Shown: one piece after another, positions 33,286-41,991 of the stretch
How the letters are laid out: each line of letters starts with the position of its first letter
Numbering within the stretch: the stretch's first letter is position 1
Assembly: GCA_002427815.1 (NCBI GenBank)
Contig: DIZF01000083.1
Location: 1-42,576 of the forward strand
DNA from: Ramlibacter tataouinensis
GTDB lineage: Bacteria > Pseudomonadota > Gammaproteobacteria > Burkholderiales > Burkholderiaceae_C
DNA length: 42,576 nucleotides
Direction of reading: 5' to 3'
The notes under the pieces: model-generated
What the model saw: the letters and a program-made list of their open reading frames with translations, nothing else
Told to the model about the DNA's origin: nothing
The model's database searches: none
Program-made: the position numbers and the translations under genes

Positions 33286-34338
33286 TTATTTGCGCCGCTC
33301 AAGGCTTTGCGCGAAGGCTTTCAGTGTCTGCGGCGGCACTTCCCCCACCGCCGTGAGCCACCAGTCCTGGACGCGCCGCGTGAGCGTCTGGGTCGCGCCG
33401 CTGGAGAACAGTCCCTCATGGGTATGCCGCTGACGATCGTAGGCTTCGACGAACAGCGAAACCGACGCCAGCCCATCCGAAAAAATCCATTGCATGCTGC
33501 CTTCGGGCAGCGGCTGGCCGGCAGCGGGACGCTTGTAGCAGCTGACGGGCCTGAACCCGGCCACCTCGCTCTTCAAATGCCACCCTTCGACTGCCGCGCT
33601 GGTCTTGACGGCGTCGGCTTTTTCGACCCGCCAGCCGTCGGTCGCGGCCATCATCTGATTGAGCTTGTCGATCCGGACCCGCGCGTCCATCTGGAGCTCG
33701 GAAAAAGCGGCCTGTTCCAGCACACTTCCGTCCAGGTCGAGGGTCTGCAACTTGACCACCAGACCGGTCTTTTTTTCGCTCCAGATGCGGTAGCCAAACC
33801 TCAGGCTGTCCTTGGGAGTCACCTGGACGACGTCGGTCTCGAAACCCGCGACGCGATCACCACCGATACGGTGCGCGGCGTAGAACTCGGGAATGGACGT
33901 CTCGCTGGGTTTGAGCAGGTTCGGGAACAGCGACGGCGTCTCCCGTCTTTCGGTGCGAGCGACCCGTGCTTCCGGCAGAAACGTGACAACCTCTTCATTG
34001 CGCCGGAAAGTGGAACGCGGCGCACCGGTGAGCGAATCCACCCGCTCGACCTGCTGATCGCCACGGCATGCGTGCCAGATGCGGGCACTGGACATGGCGC
34101 CGGTGTTCGACGACACGACCAGGGTACCCACATAGTTGCGCTGCCCGGAGGCCCGGTGCATCCGCTCCAGCCATTCATTGATGCTGCGCTCCGGTGACTT
34201 GCCCTGGGCCGGGGCAACGGATGGCACGGCGACCGGCGGCACTGTCTGGGCCATCGCCACGCCGAGCATAGCGACTGCCCAGAGGGCTGCGAAGCCGCGG
34301 GCCGCAAGCATTGTCTTGGACTTGTCGCCGTATGCCAT
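33286..34338 (-). CDS. rseB: Sigma-E regulatory protein RseB/MucB
   Basis: 350 residues. The N-terminal signal peptide (about 12-31, ending near AMAQT) directs it to the periplasm. The N-terminal domain resembles the LolA-type lipoprotein-binding fold (INEWLERMHRASGQRNYVGTLV, read in parts), and the C-terminal MucB domain has GFRPVSCYKRP and IFSDGLASVSLFVE. RseB binds the periplasmic part of the anti-sigma factor RseA and shields it from proteolysis until envelope stress. It follows rseA after 14 bases. Confidence 0.92.
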   Translation of the reverse strand: MAYGDKSKTMLAARGFAALWAVAMLGVAMAQTVPPVAVPSVAPAQGKSPERSINEWLERMHRASGQRNYVGTLVVSSNTGAMSSARIWHACRGDQQVERVDSLTGAPRSTFRRNEEVVTFLPEARVARTERRETPSLFPNLLKPSETSIPEFYAAHRIGGDRVAGFETDVVQVTPKDSLRFGYRIWSEKKTGLVVKLQTLDLDGSVLEQAAFSELQMDARVRIDKLNQMMAATDGWRVEKADAVKTSAAVEGWHLKSEVAGFRPVSCYKRPAAGQPLPEGSMQWIFSDGLASVSLFVEAYDRQRHTHEGLFSSGATQTLTRRVQDWWLTAVGEVPPQTLKAFAQSLERRK

Positions 34339-34352
34339 GCGCTGTCGCCGCT

Positions 34353-34919
34353 TCAGCGGCCGGGGCCTTCGAAGGTCGCGTTGCGGACAAAGCCGGCCGG
34401 CAGCACCGAGGCACCGCCGAGTTGACGGTGCGCGGCCATGAACTCGTCAAGCCGCGCATCGCGGATCATGACGCCGCGTTCGCTGGCCGTGAGCACGGTG
34501 CCGTTGGAGGCCAACTGGCCCTGCTCGGGTTTGCCGGGAAGACTGCCCGTCACGGACCAGGCGATAGCGCCCACGGCTGCGACGGACGCGAACCCGGCCA
34601 CCAGCTTCCAGCGGAAACTGGCGTCATTTGCGGCATATTGAACTGGCGTGGCCAGCGGGACGGACTGGGCGGACGGGCGCTCGGCCGACAGACGCGGTTC
34701 CTGCTGCAGGGCCAGCTTCACCTGCCTGAGAAAAACGTCGGGATGGGCCCCCGCTGCCAGTTCCCCGGACCGCAGGACGTCACCGATCACATGGTAGGCA
34801 ATCCACGCCTCGCGCCCGACCGGATCGGCGGCCGCCTCGACGCCTCGCGCGAAATCTTCGCCCTGCAACTGGCCATCGGCCAGAGCCGAAATGAGCTCCT
34901 GGGTCTGTATCTTGTTCAT
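34353..34919 (-). CDS. rseA: Anti-sigma-E factor RseA/MucA
   Basis: 188 residues. The cytoplasmic N-terminal domain (MNKIQTQELISALADGQL; WIAYHVIGDVLR) binds and holds sigma-E. One membrane segment (about 104-123) is followed by a periplasmic part that RseB would bind. ATG 34919 is chosen because of the GAGGTGATG ribosome-binding site directly before it; the six upstream in-frame codons are not needed. It lies 30 bases after rpoE. Confidence 0.92.
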   Translation of the reverse strand: MNKIQTQELISALADGQLQGEDFARGVEAAADPVGREAWIAYHVIGDVLRSGELAAGAHPDVFLRQVKLALQQEPRLSAERPSAQSVPLATPVQYAANDASFRWKLVAGFASVAAVGAIAWSVTGSLPGKPEQGQLASNGTVLTASERGVMIRDARLDEFMAAHRQLGGASVLPAGFVRNATFEGPGR

Positions 34920-34949
34920 AACATCACCTCGCCGCATCGTGCCGGTGCC

Positions 34950-35588
34950 TTACCAGCGCTTGCCCGACTGGTTTTCCAGCATGGGCTTGACCTTGGCCGA
35001 AATCGCCTCGCGCGCCCTGAAAATCCTGGAACGCACAGTGCCGATCGGGCAATTCATCGCTTCCGCAATCTCTTCGTAGCTCAGACCCTCGATTTCGCGC
35101 AGGGTCACTGCCTGGCGCAGTTCCTCGGGCAAAGCTTCCATGGCCGAGTTGACCGCGGCGGCAATTTCCTTGGCGGCCAGGATCGTTTCTGGCGTTTCCG
35201 CGCTGGTTAGTTCGTTCTCCACGGCGGAAGTTTCATCTTCATCGTCGCCGCCACCCCGAAGCGCGCTTTCGGAGACCACAGGGTCACGCTTGAGGTCGAC
35301 CAGGGCCTTCTTGGCGGTATTGACGGCGATCCGGTACAGCCAGGTGTAGAACTGGGCCTCGCCGCGGAACTGGGCCAGGGCCCGGTAGGCCCGGATAAAG
35401 GTTTCCTGCGCGATGTCTTCGACCAGATCGGTATCGCGCACCATCCGCCCGATCAGCCGTTCGATACGGCGCTGGTATTTGACCACCAGCAGCTCATAGG
35501 CCTTCTGGTCACCCGCGACCGTGCGTTCTACCAGCATCAGGTCGGTATCGGCGGGAGTGGGGGGCGAAGCTGGCAGCGTTTTTGTCAT
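34950..35588 (-). CDS. rpoE: RNA polymerase sigma factor RpoE (ECF, AlgU-type)
   Basis: 212 residues. Region 2 reads DLVEDIAQETFIRAYRAL and FYTWLYRIAVNTAKK; region 4 reads LREIEGLSYEEIAEAM (in parts) with the helix-turn-helix CPIGTVRSRIFRARE. An acidic linker (GGGDDEDETSAVENE) separates them. It directs the envelope-stress regulon and is held by RseA. ATG 35588 overlaps the stop of the upstream membrane-protein gene (ATGA), so the two are translated together. I found no convincing sigma-E promoter in the space before that gene. Confidence 0.97.
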   Translation of the reverse strand: MTKTLPASPPTPADTDLMLVERTVAGDQKAYELLVVKYQRRIERLIGRMVRDTDLVEDIAQETFIRAYRALAQFRGEAQFYTWLYRIAVNTAKKALVDLKRDPVVSESALRGGGDDEDETSAVENELTSAETPETILAAKEIAAAVNSAMEALPEELRQAVTLREIEGLSYEEIAEAMNCPIGTVRSRIFRAREAISAKVKPMLENQSGKRW

Positions 35589-36043
35589 GGTTCCGCTGCC
35601 CCGGGCTCGGCCTTGGGTAGCGTTTGCGTTCTGGCGCGGGAATATACCGCACGGCGCAGCTCGTCCCAGCGTTCGGCGCAGTGGGCGCGCTCCAACCAGA
35701 GCCAATGCGACACGGCCGGGCTTCTGAAGTGCACCAGCAGGCACTGTTGCAGATCCAGGCGAACCTCCACGGTGCCGGCGTATGCGGTGCCCGCAGCGGT
35801 CCAGGTCCAGCTTTGCCCGTCCCAGCCCAGGATGCCGCGGGGCATGGCCCACCAGTTCCAGGCGGAAGCCAGCGCGGCCGCCGCCAGGGCGATGCCTGCC
35901 GCGACCAGGCGCCAGCCGCTCGCCTGCGATTGAACCGTCCACTGGACGCAAGCCAGCGCGCCCAGCAACCAGGCCGCGCAAGCGAGGGCGCCGGCCACGA
36001 GCGAACGCCCCACCGGATAGCTCACCGATGGGGCGTTGTGCAT
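35585..36043 (-). CDS. Small membrane protein of unknown function, coupled to rpoE
   Basis: 152 residues. Two close membrane segments (about 14-35 and 45-66) are followed by a soluble domain of about 85 residues with Trp-rich stretches (GWDGQSWTW; SHWLWLERAHCAERWDELRRAVY, read in parts). The topology is like YgfX/CptA-type proteins, but the similarity is not strong enough to name it. Its stop overlaps the rpoE ATG, and it begins 39 bases after fabF. A part in the stress operon is inferred from position only. Confidence 0.75.
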   Translation of the reverse strand: MHNAPSVSYPVGRSLVAGALACAAWLLGALACVQWTVQSQASGWRLVAAGIALAAAALASAWNWWAMPRGILGWDGQSWTWTAAGTAYAGTVEVRLDLQQCLLVHFRSPAVSHWLWLERAHCAERWDELRRAVYSRARTQTLPKAEPGAAEP

Positions 36044-36082
36044 GGAGAAAGCCGTTTCAGTGGGGACTCCAGCGAGCCCACG

Positions 36083-37330
36083 CTATTGAAGACGCTTGAA
36101 GACAAGGGTGCCGTTGGTGCCGCCGAAGCCGAAGTTGTTCTTGATGGCCACGTCGATCTTCATGTCCCGCGCCGTATTGGCGCAATAGTCCAGGTCGCAC
36201 TCCGGATCCTGGTTGAAGATATTGATGGTCGGCGGGCTCTTCTGCTCGTGCACCGCCAGCACGGTGAAGACCGATTCGATGCCACCCGCGCCGCCCAGCA
36301 GATGGCCGGTCATGGATTTGGTCGAATTGACCACCGTCCTGCGGGCGTGATCGCCGAGCGCCAGCTTGATCGCATTGGTCTCGTTCAGGTCGCCCAGCGG
36401 CGTGGAAGTGCCGTGCGCGTTGAGGTAATCGACCGCGTCGGCATTGATACCCGCATTGCGCAGCGCATTGGCCATGGATCGGCGCGGGCCATCGACATCC
36501 GGTGCCGTCATGTGGAACGCGTCCGCGCTCATGCCGAATCCCGCCAACTCCGCGTAGATCTTCGCGCCCCGCGCCTTGGCGTGTTCGTACTCCTCCAGCA
36601 CCAGCACGCCCGCGCCCTCGCCCAGCACGAAGCCGTCGCGGTCCCGGTCCCAGGGCCGCGACGCGGTCTTGGGATCGTCGTTGCGGGTGGACAGGGCACG
36701 GGCCGATGCGAAACCGCCGATGCCCAGCGGAGAAACGGCCGCTTCGGCGCCGCCGGCCACCATCACGTCCGCGTCGCCGTATTCGATCAGGCGTGCCGAC
36801 AGGCCCACGGCATGCAGCCCGGTCGTACAGGCCGTGACCACGGCGAGGTTGGGCCCCTTGAAGCCGTACTTGATCGACACGTGGCCCGAGATCATGTTGA
36901 TAATCGAAGCCGGCACGAAGAAGGGAGAAATCCGTCGCGGACCGCGATCCGTCAATTCGGCGTGGGTGCGTTCGATCATCGGCAGCCCGCCGATACCGGC
37001 GCCGATGTTGCAGCCGATGCGCGTCGCCGACTCATCGTCCAGTGCGTCGCCGGTGGGCAGTCCGCTGTCCACCACCGCCTGGAAGGCCGCGGCCATGCCC
37101 AGGTGAATGAAACGGTCCATATGCCGGGCTTCCTTCTCGGGGATGTAATCCGCGATATTGAAGCCCTTGACCTCGCCCGCGATCTTGCAGGCGAAATTAG
37201 TGGCATCGAACTGGGTGATGAGGTCGATGCCCGACGTTCCGGCCAGGATGTTGGACCAGGATTGCGCGACGGTGTTGCCGACCGGGCTGACACAACCCAG
37301 GCCGGTGACGACTACGCGGCGCCGGGTCAC
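36083..37330 (-). CDS. fabF: Beta-ketoacyl-ACP synthase II
   Basis: 415 residues, thiolase fold. It condenses malonyl-ACP with acyl-ACP in fatty-acid elongation. The nucleophile is Cys168 (VTACTTGLHA); the two histidines are in NAHGTST and KSMTGHLLGGAGG. NNFGFGGTNG closes the C terminus. The start codon is GTG 37330 with a GGAGGGG ribosome-binding site; the family N terminus RRRVVVTGLG follows. It lies 80 bases after acpP. Confidence 0.97.
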   Translation of the reverse strand: MTRRRVVVTGLGCVSPVGNTVAQSWSNILAGTSGIDLITQFDATNFACKIAGEVKGFNIADYIPEKEARHMDRFIHLGMAAAFQAVVDSGLPTGDALDDESATRIGCNIGAGIGGLPMIERTHAELTDRGPRRISPFFVPASIINMISGHVSIKYGFKGPNLAVVTACTTGLHAVGLSARLIEYGDADVMVAGGAEAAVSPLGIGGFASARALSTRNDDPKTASRPWDRDRDGFVLGEGAGVLVLEEYEHAKARGAKIYAELAGFGMSADAFHMTAPDVDGPRRSMANALRNAGINADAVDYLNAHGTSTPLGDLNETNAIKLALGDHARRTVVNSTKSMTGHLLGGAGGIESVFTVLAVHEQKSPPTINIFNQDPECDLDYCANTARDMKIDVAIKNNFGFGGTNGTLVFKRLQ

Positions 37331-37410
37331 GGGGCCCTCCGGTCGGCTGTGCGGCAGGCCGTGAAGACACGGACCGGCTCGAGGCGATGCTGCATTGCGC
37401 CCATGCGCGG

Positions 37411-37650
37411 TCAGGCCTTCTGGTGGGCGTTGGCGTAGTCGATGGCGTTCTGCACCGTCGTGATCTTTTCGGCATCCTCGTCCGGGATCTCGATGCCGAA
37501 CTCATCCTCGAGCGCCATCACAAGTTCCACCGTGTCGAGCGAGTCGGCACCGAGATCGGCCACGAAGGCTTTTTCACTGGTGACCTGGGACTCCTCCACG
37601 CCGAGCTGTTCGGCGATGATTTTTTTGACACGTGCTTCGATATCGCTCAT
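37411..37650 (-). CDS. acpP: Acyl carrier protein
   Basis: 79 residues, very acidic. Ser37 in GADSLDTVE is the phosphopantetheine attachment site, modified by AcpS (also in this window). ATG 37650 has a GAGGG ribosome-binding site. The upstream space of 141 bases towards fabG contains a perfect 17-bp-stem hairpin, which may serve to give the small, highly expressed acpP message its own processing or stability. Confidence 0.98.
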   Translation of the reverse strand: MSDIEARVKKIIAEQLGVEESQVTSEKAFVADLGADSLDTVELVMALEDEFGIEIPDEDAEKITTVQNAIDYANAHQKA

Positions 37651-37687
37651 GGTTCCCTCAAAGGGTTGTGAATGAATCCGCGATTTT

Positions 37688-37733
37688 AGCGCCCCGCCTT
37701 GCGAAGCCCAGGAGACTCGCAAGGCGGGGCGCT
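37688..37733. repeat. Perfect 17-bp inverted repeat (hairpin) in the fabG-acpP space
   Basis: AGCGCCCCGCCTTGCGA (37688-37704) and TCGCAAGGCGGGGCGCT (37717-37733) are exact reverse complements with a 12-base loop. No T-run follows on the - strand (AAAATCGC follows), so it is not a standard intrinsic terminator for the operon. It may be an mRNA processing or stability element. Confidence 0.85.
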
Positions 37734-37791
37734 GAAAGCCCGTGGTGCGGGCTTGTGCCGCGCCGGGCGGATCAACCGGCGCGAAAGAAAT

Positions 37792-38538
37792 TCAGGACAT
37801 GTACATGCCGCCGTTGACGTGGATCTCCTGTCCCGTCACATAGCCTGCCTGCGGCGAGGCCAGAAATCCGACGGCGTGCGCGATGTCGGCCGGCTTGCCC
37901 AGATGGCCGAGGGCGACCTTGACCAGCAACGCCTGCTGCTGCGCTTCAGTCAGATTCTCGGTCATTTCGGTTTCGATGAATCCGGGCGCGACGCAATTGA
38001 CGGTGATGCCGCGACTGCCGAGTTCACGCGCCAGCGATCGCGTCATGCCGGCGACCCCGGCCTTGGCCGCTGCATAGTTGGCTTGGCCCGGGTTGCCCAG
38101 GGCGCCGACCACCGACGTGATGTTGATGATGCGGCCGTAGCGCTGCTTCATCATGGTGCGCATCACCGCCCGGCACATGCGGAACACTGCCTTCAGGTCG
38201 GTGTCCAGCACGGCGTCCCAGTCCTCGTCCTTCAGACGCATCGCGAGCGCGTCTCGGGTGATGCCGGCATTGTTGACAAGGACCTGCAGGCCGCCGTGTT
38301 CATTGGCGATGTCGTCGATCAGCGCCTGGGCCGCGACAGCGTCATTGACGTTGAGGTTGGCGCCACGGCACCCCGGGAACTGCGACAGCGCGCGCGTGAT
38401 CGCAGCTGCGCCGGTGTCCGAAGTCGCCGTCCCGATGACCTTCACGCCCTGTTGGGCCAATTCCAGTGCAATCGCTGCGCCAATCCCCCGGGACGCACCG
38501 GTGACCAGGGCGACCTGTCCCTGCAACCTCGGATTCAT
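37792..38538 (-). CDS. fabG: 3-oxoacyl-ACP reductase
   Basis: 248 residues, short-chain dehydrogenase. It makes the NADPH-dependent reduction of beta-ketoacyl-ACP. TGASRGIG (13-20) is the cofactor loop, NNAG (89-92) the structural motif, and Ser142, Tyr155 and Lys159 the catalytic residues (ITSVVG; ANYAAAKAG). ATG 38538 overlaps the fabD stop (ATGA). Confidence 0.97.
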   Translation of the reverse strand: MNPRLQGQVALVTGASRGIGAAIALELAQQGVKVIGTATSDTGAAAITRALSQFPGCRGANLNVNDAVAAQALIDDIANEHGGLQVLVNNAGITRDALAMRLKDEDWDAVLDTDLKAVFRMCRAVMRTMMKQRYGRIINITSVVGALGNPGQANYAAAKAGVAGMTRSLARELGSRGITVNCVAPGFIETEMTENLTEAQQQALLVKVALGHLGKPADIAHAVGFLASPQAGYVTGQEIHVNGGMYMS

Positions 38539-39485
38539 GCGAGTAGCCCCTTCACTTCAGCCAGCGTGGCCGGGTCGTACAACGCTGCGCCGGTGAGCTC
38601 GGGGTCGATGCGCCTGCACAGTCCCGCCAGCACTTTGCCGGGCCCGCATTCGATCAGGGTCAGGATGCCCCGCGCCTTGATGGCCTGCACGCACTCGACC
38701 CAACGCACGGGCCCGAAAGCCTGATGGTAAAGCGCGGCCCGGATGCGGTCGGGTTCGATCTCGGTCTTGACTTCGATATTGTTGATCACCGGAATCAGGG
38801 GAGTTGCGAACGGCGTCGCCGCCAGCCTTTCCTTCAGCCTTTCGGCCGCCGGTCGCATCAGGCTGGAGTGGAATGGCGCCGACACGGGCAGCGGCAGGGC
38901 GCGCTTGGCACCGCCGGCCTTGAGCACTTCGCAGGCCTTTTCGACTGCTTTCCTGCTGCCGGCGATCACGGTCTGCGCCGGATCATTGAAATTCACGGCC
39001 TCAACGACTTCGGCCGTGTTGGTGCCGAAGCTGCGCACCGCTTCGGCACAGCCTTCGATCACCTTCTGCGACTCCATACCGAGGATCGCGGCCATCGCAC
39101 CGGTGCCCACCGGTACCGCATCCTGCATCGCCTGGGCGCGAAACCGCACCAGCCGCGCGGCGTCGGCCAGGGTCAGCACCCCCGAGGCCACCAGCGCCGA
39201 GTATTCGCCCAGGGAATGACCCGCGACCACGGCCGGCGCGGTGCCGCCCTCGGCACGCCAGGCGCGCCAGGCCGCAACGCCGGCCACCAGCATGGCAGGT
39301 TGGGTATTGGTGGTCATGCCGAGTGCTTCCTTGGGGCCGTCCTTGATGAGCCGGGCAATGTCCTCGCCCAACGCATCGGACGCCTCCCGCAACGCACCGA
39401 CCACCGCCGGGTGATCGCCCCATGCGTCGAGCATGCCGACAGCCTGCGACCCTTGGCCGGGAAAGACGAATGCAAACGGTTTCAT
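38535..39485 (-). CDS. fabD: Malonyl-CoA:ACP transacylase
   Basis: 316 residues. It loads the malonyl group from CoA onto AcpP. FVFPGQGSQAVGML at the N terminus and GHSLGEYSAL with the nucleophile Ser91 are visible; SAPFHSSLM carries the catalytic His. ATG 39485 gives the typical MKPFAFVFPGQG start. It lies 40 bases after fabH, so it is part of the same operon. Confidence 0.97.
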   Translation of the reverse strand: MKPFAFVFPGQGSQAVGMLDAWGDHPAVVGALREASDALGEDIARLIKDGPKEALGMTTNTQPAMLVAGVAAWRAWRAEGGTAPAVVAGHSLGEYSALVASGVLTLADAARLVRFRAQAMQDAVPVGTGAMAAILGMESQKVIEGCAEAVRSFGTNTAEVVEAVNFNDPAQTVIAGSRKAVEKACEVLKAGGAKRALPLPVSAPFHSSLMRPAAERLKERLAATPFATPLIPVINNIEVKTEIEPDRIRAALYHQAFGPVRWVECVQAIKARGILTLIECGPGKVLAGLCRRIDPELTGAALYDPATLAEVKGLLA

Positions 39486-39525
39486 GGCGTTTTCAGAGAG
39501 AGAAGAGATCCAGGCGGCACCGTGC

Positions 39526-40503
39526 TCAGAAGTCAAGCAGCACCGCGCCCCAGGTGAAGCCACCCCCTACGCCTTCGAGCATCAGCGTCTCGCCCCTGGC
39601 GATCTTGCCGCTGCGAACTGCCGCGTCCAGCGCCAGCGGGATCGACGCGGCCGAGGTGTTTCCGTGCTGGTCCACCGTGACGATGACCTTGTCCATGGGC
39701 AGCTTCAGCCTTTTTGCGGTGCTCTGCATGATGCGGATATTCGCCTGGTGGGGAATCAGCCAATCGATATCCGCTGCCGTTCTGCCGGCCTTGTCCAGCG
39801 CCGCGCGGGCGGCGTCCTCGAGCACGCCGACGGCCAGCTTGAAAACGGCCTGGCCGTCCATCTTGAGCAAGGGATCGCCCAGCACCTTGCCGCCGGAGAC
39901 CGTGCCCGGAACACACAGGATGCCCACATGACTGCCGTCCGCGTGCAGGTCGCTCGCCAGGATGCCCGGCGTGTCGGACGCTTCCAGCACCACGGCGCCG
40001 GCCCCGTCACCGAACAGCACGCAGGTGGTGCGGTCCTTGAAGTCGAGAATGCGCGAGAACACTTCCGAGCCGATCACCAGCGCCTTGCTGGCCGCGCCCG
40101 TCTTGATCATGGAATCGGCGATGGCGAGCGCATAGATAAAGCCGCTGCAGACCGCCTGCAAGTCGAAAGCCGGGCAGCCCACGATTCCCAGCTTGTGCTG
40201 CAGGATGCAGGCGGCCGACGGAAAGACCATGTCCGGGGTGGAAGTGGCCACGATGATCAGGTCGATGTCCTGCGGCCGGACCTGCGCGGCCTCCAGCGCG
40301 TGGCGCGCAGCCTGCGCGCCCAGGTCGCTGGCAGTGACGCCGGGCGCCGCGAAGTGGCGGGCGCGGATTCCGGTTCGCTCGACGATCCATTGATCGGACG
40401 TTTCGACGCCTTGCGCGGCGAGCTCGGCCGCCAGGTCTGCATTGGTAACGCGGCGCGGCGGCAGGTAGCTGCCGGTTCCGGTGATGCGCGAGTATTTGGT
40501 CAT
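39526..40503 (-). CDS. fabH: Beta-ketoacyl-ACP synthase III
   Basis: 325 residues. It starts fatty-acid synthesis by condensing acetyl-CoA with malonyl-ACP. The nucleophile is Cys119 (AVCSGFIYAL); the His and Asn of the triad are in IPHQANIRI and QHGNTSAASIP. VERTGIRARH near the N terminus is a family marker. ATG 40503 overlaps the plsX stop (ATGA). Confidence 0.97.
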   Translation of the reverse strand: MTKYSRITGTGSYLPPRRVTNADLAAELAAQGVETSDQWIVERTGIRARHFAAPGVTASDLGAQAARHALEAAQVRPQDIDLIIVATSTPDMVFPSAACILQHKLGIVGCPAFDLQAVCSGFIYALAIADSMIKTGAASKALVIGSEVFSRILDFKDRTTCVLFGDGAGAVVLEASDTPGILASDLHADGSHVGILCVPGTVSGGKVLGDPLLKMDGQAVFKLAVGVLEDAARAALDKAGRTAADIDWLIPHQANIRIMQSTAKRLKLPMDKVIVTVDQHGNTSAASIPLALDAAVRSGKIARGETLMLEGVGGGFTWGAVLLDF

Positions 40504-41555
40504 GATGAAGGTGAGCAGGTTTCCATCGGCCGCACAGCGTCCGCGCTTCCCAGCAACAGGGGCCTGGCGTGGGCGATGCGGGCCTGCACGCGCTCGAGCA
40601 GGTTGTTTCGGGCCGCATCATACGCGCGGTTCAGTGCCTGCTCGAACGCGAATTCATCGGCCGAGCCGTGACTCTTGAAGACCAGGCCGCGCAGGCCCAG
40701 CAATGCCGCGCCGTTGTATTTCCTGGCGTCGACCCGGTTCTTGAAGGCAGAAAGCAGCGGATAGACCGCCATTGCCGCCATTCGGGAAAAGATGTTTCGC
40801 GAGAATTCTTCCCGGAGAAAGCCCCCCAGCATCGTGGCCAGGCCTTCGGTGGTCTTGAGCAATACGTTGCCGACGAAGCCGTCGCACACCACGATGTCGG
40901 TCGTTCCCTTGAAGATGTCGTTGCCTTCGACATTGCCGTAGAAGTTCAGGTCGCCCGAATCCGCAGCCGATCGCAGCAGCTCGCCGGCCTTCTTGATCAT
41001 CTCGCTGCCCTTGATGATCTCTTCGCCGATGTTCAGCAAACCAACCGACGGGGCATCGACGTGAGTGAGGGCCGATACCAGCGCCGAGCCCATCACGGCG
41101 AATTGCAGCAGGTGCTGCTCGGTGCAGTCGACATTGGCGCCCAGGTCCAGCACCATGGTCGCCCCGCCCTTGGCGTTGGGCAAGTGTGAGGCGATTGCCG
41201 GGCGGTCGATGCCGTCCACGGTCTTGAGCAGGTAACGCGCCAGCGCCATCAGCGCACCGGTGTTGCCGGCCGACACGGCGGCCTGGGCGTGGCCGTCCTT
41301 GACCTGCTGGATCGCCACGCGCATCGAAGAGTCTTTCTTCCTGCGCAGCGCCACTTCCACGGCGTCGTCCATGGCCACCACCTCCGACGCAGCCACGACC
41401 CGGGCCCGTGGATGCTGAAACGCCCGCAGCCCGTCCCCGGCGCCGACCAGCAGCAGCTGGGCGTCGGCCTGGTGGGCCAGGAAGCGCCGGCAGGCCTCAA
41501 GCGTGACCCGGGGACCATGATCCCCTCCCATGCAGTCGACAGCCAGAGTAGTCAT
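40500..41555 (-). CDS. plsX: Phosphate acyltransferase PlsX
   Basis: 351 residues. It makes acyl-phosphate from acyl-ACP for phospholipid synthesis. The N terminus LAVDCMGGDHGP and the segments VSAGNTGALMA, LDLGANVDC and VCDGFVGNVLLKT are characteristic. ATG 41555 was chosen; the upstream frame runs through the terminator of rpmF. Because of that terminator, plsX probably has its own promoter in 41556-41626 or depends on read-through. Confidence 0.97.
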   Translation of the reverse strand: MTTLAVDCMGGDHGPRVTLEACRRFLAHQADAQLLLVGAGDGLRAFQHPRARVVAASEVVAMDDAVEVALRRKKDSSMRVAIQQVKDGHAQAAVSAGNTGALMALARYLLKTVDGIDRPAIASHLPNAKGGATMVLDLGANVDCTEQHLLQFAVMGSALVSALTHVDAPSVGLLNIGEEIIKGSEMIKKAGELLRSAADSGDLNFYGNVEGNDIFKGTTDIVVCDGFVGNVLLKTTEGLATMLGGFLREEFSRNIFSRMAAMAVYPLLSAFKNRVDARKYNGAALLGLRGLVFKSHGSADEFAFEQALNRAYDAARNNLLERVQARIAHARPLLLGSADAVRPMETCSPSS

Positions 41556-41626
41556 GGTCTCAAATGTAGGGCCTTTTGACAGGCCGTCTTGACTGCGCGC
41601 GGAACGGCCGTTTGCCGTCTTCCCCC

Positions 41627-41664
41627 AAAAAGAAAAGGCCCGCGCTGCGCGCGCAGCCGGGCCT
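41627..41664 (-). terminator. Intrinsic terminator between rpmF and plsX
   Basis: AGGCCC (41636-41641) pairs with GGGCCT (41659-41664), with GCTGCG/CGCAGC pairing inside. On the - strand a T-rich tract (TTTTCTTTTT, 41627-41636) follows. It lies 20 bases after the rpmF stop codon. Confidence 0.8.
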
Positions 41665-41683
41665 CGCATGCCGACCAGCAGGG

Positions 41684-41866
41684 TCAGGCTTCGTTCTTGG
41701 TTTTCAGCACCTTGCGGCCACGATAGAAGCCGGTCGGGCTGATGTGGTGGCGCAGGTGGGTTTCACCGGTCGTGGGCTCGACGGCGATGCCCGGCACGAC
41801 CAGGGCGTTGTGAGAGCGGTGCATGCCGCGCTTGGAGGGCGATTTCTTGTTCTGCTGAACGGCCAT
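41684..41866 (-). CDS. rpmF: 50S ribosomal protein L32
   Basis: 60 residues, basic. MAVQQNKKSPSKRGMHRSHN is the family N terminus, and HISPTGFYRGRKV follows. It has no zinc-binding cysteines (C-minus type). ATG 41866 has an AGGAG ribosome-binding site. The rpmF-plsX-fab order links ribosome and lipid synthesis in many proteobacteria. Confidence 0.98.
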   Translation of the reverse strand: MAVQQNKKSPSKRGMHRSHNALVVPGIAVEPTTGETHLRHHISPTGFYRGRKVLKTKNEA

Positions 41867-41961
41867 GATGGGCTCCTGAATGCAAAAGGGCCTTGCACGT
41901 CGCAAGGCGGTGGTGACGGTGGGCGCGCGCAGGCCAGAAAGGTGCTGGCGCGAAGCCCATC

Positions 41962-41991
41962 ATTATAGCCCAGCGCCGGCTACTTCGTCGG
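41962..41991 (-). promoter_or_regulatory. Candidate sigma-70 promoter for rpmF
   Basis: A perfect -10 box TATAAT (41967 to 41962 on the - strand) lies about 95 bases before the rpmF start codon. A weak -35 candidate CCGACG (41991 to 41986) stands 18 bases upstream, in the last codons of the yceD-type gene. Confidence 0.45.
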
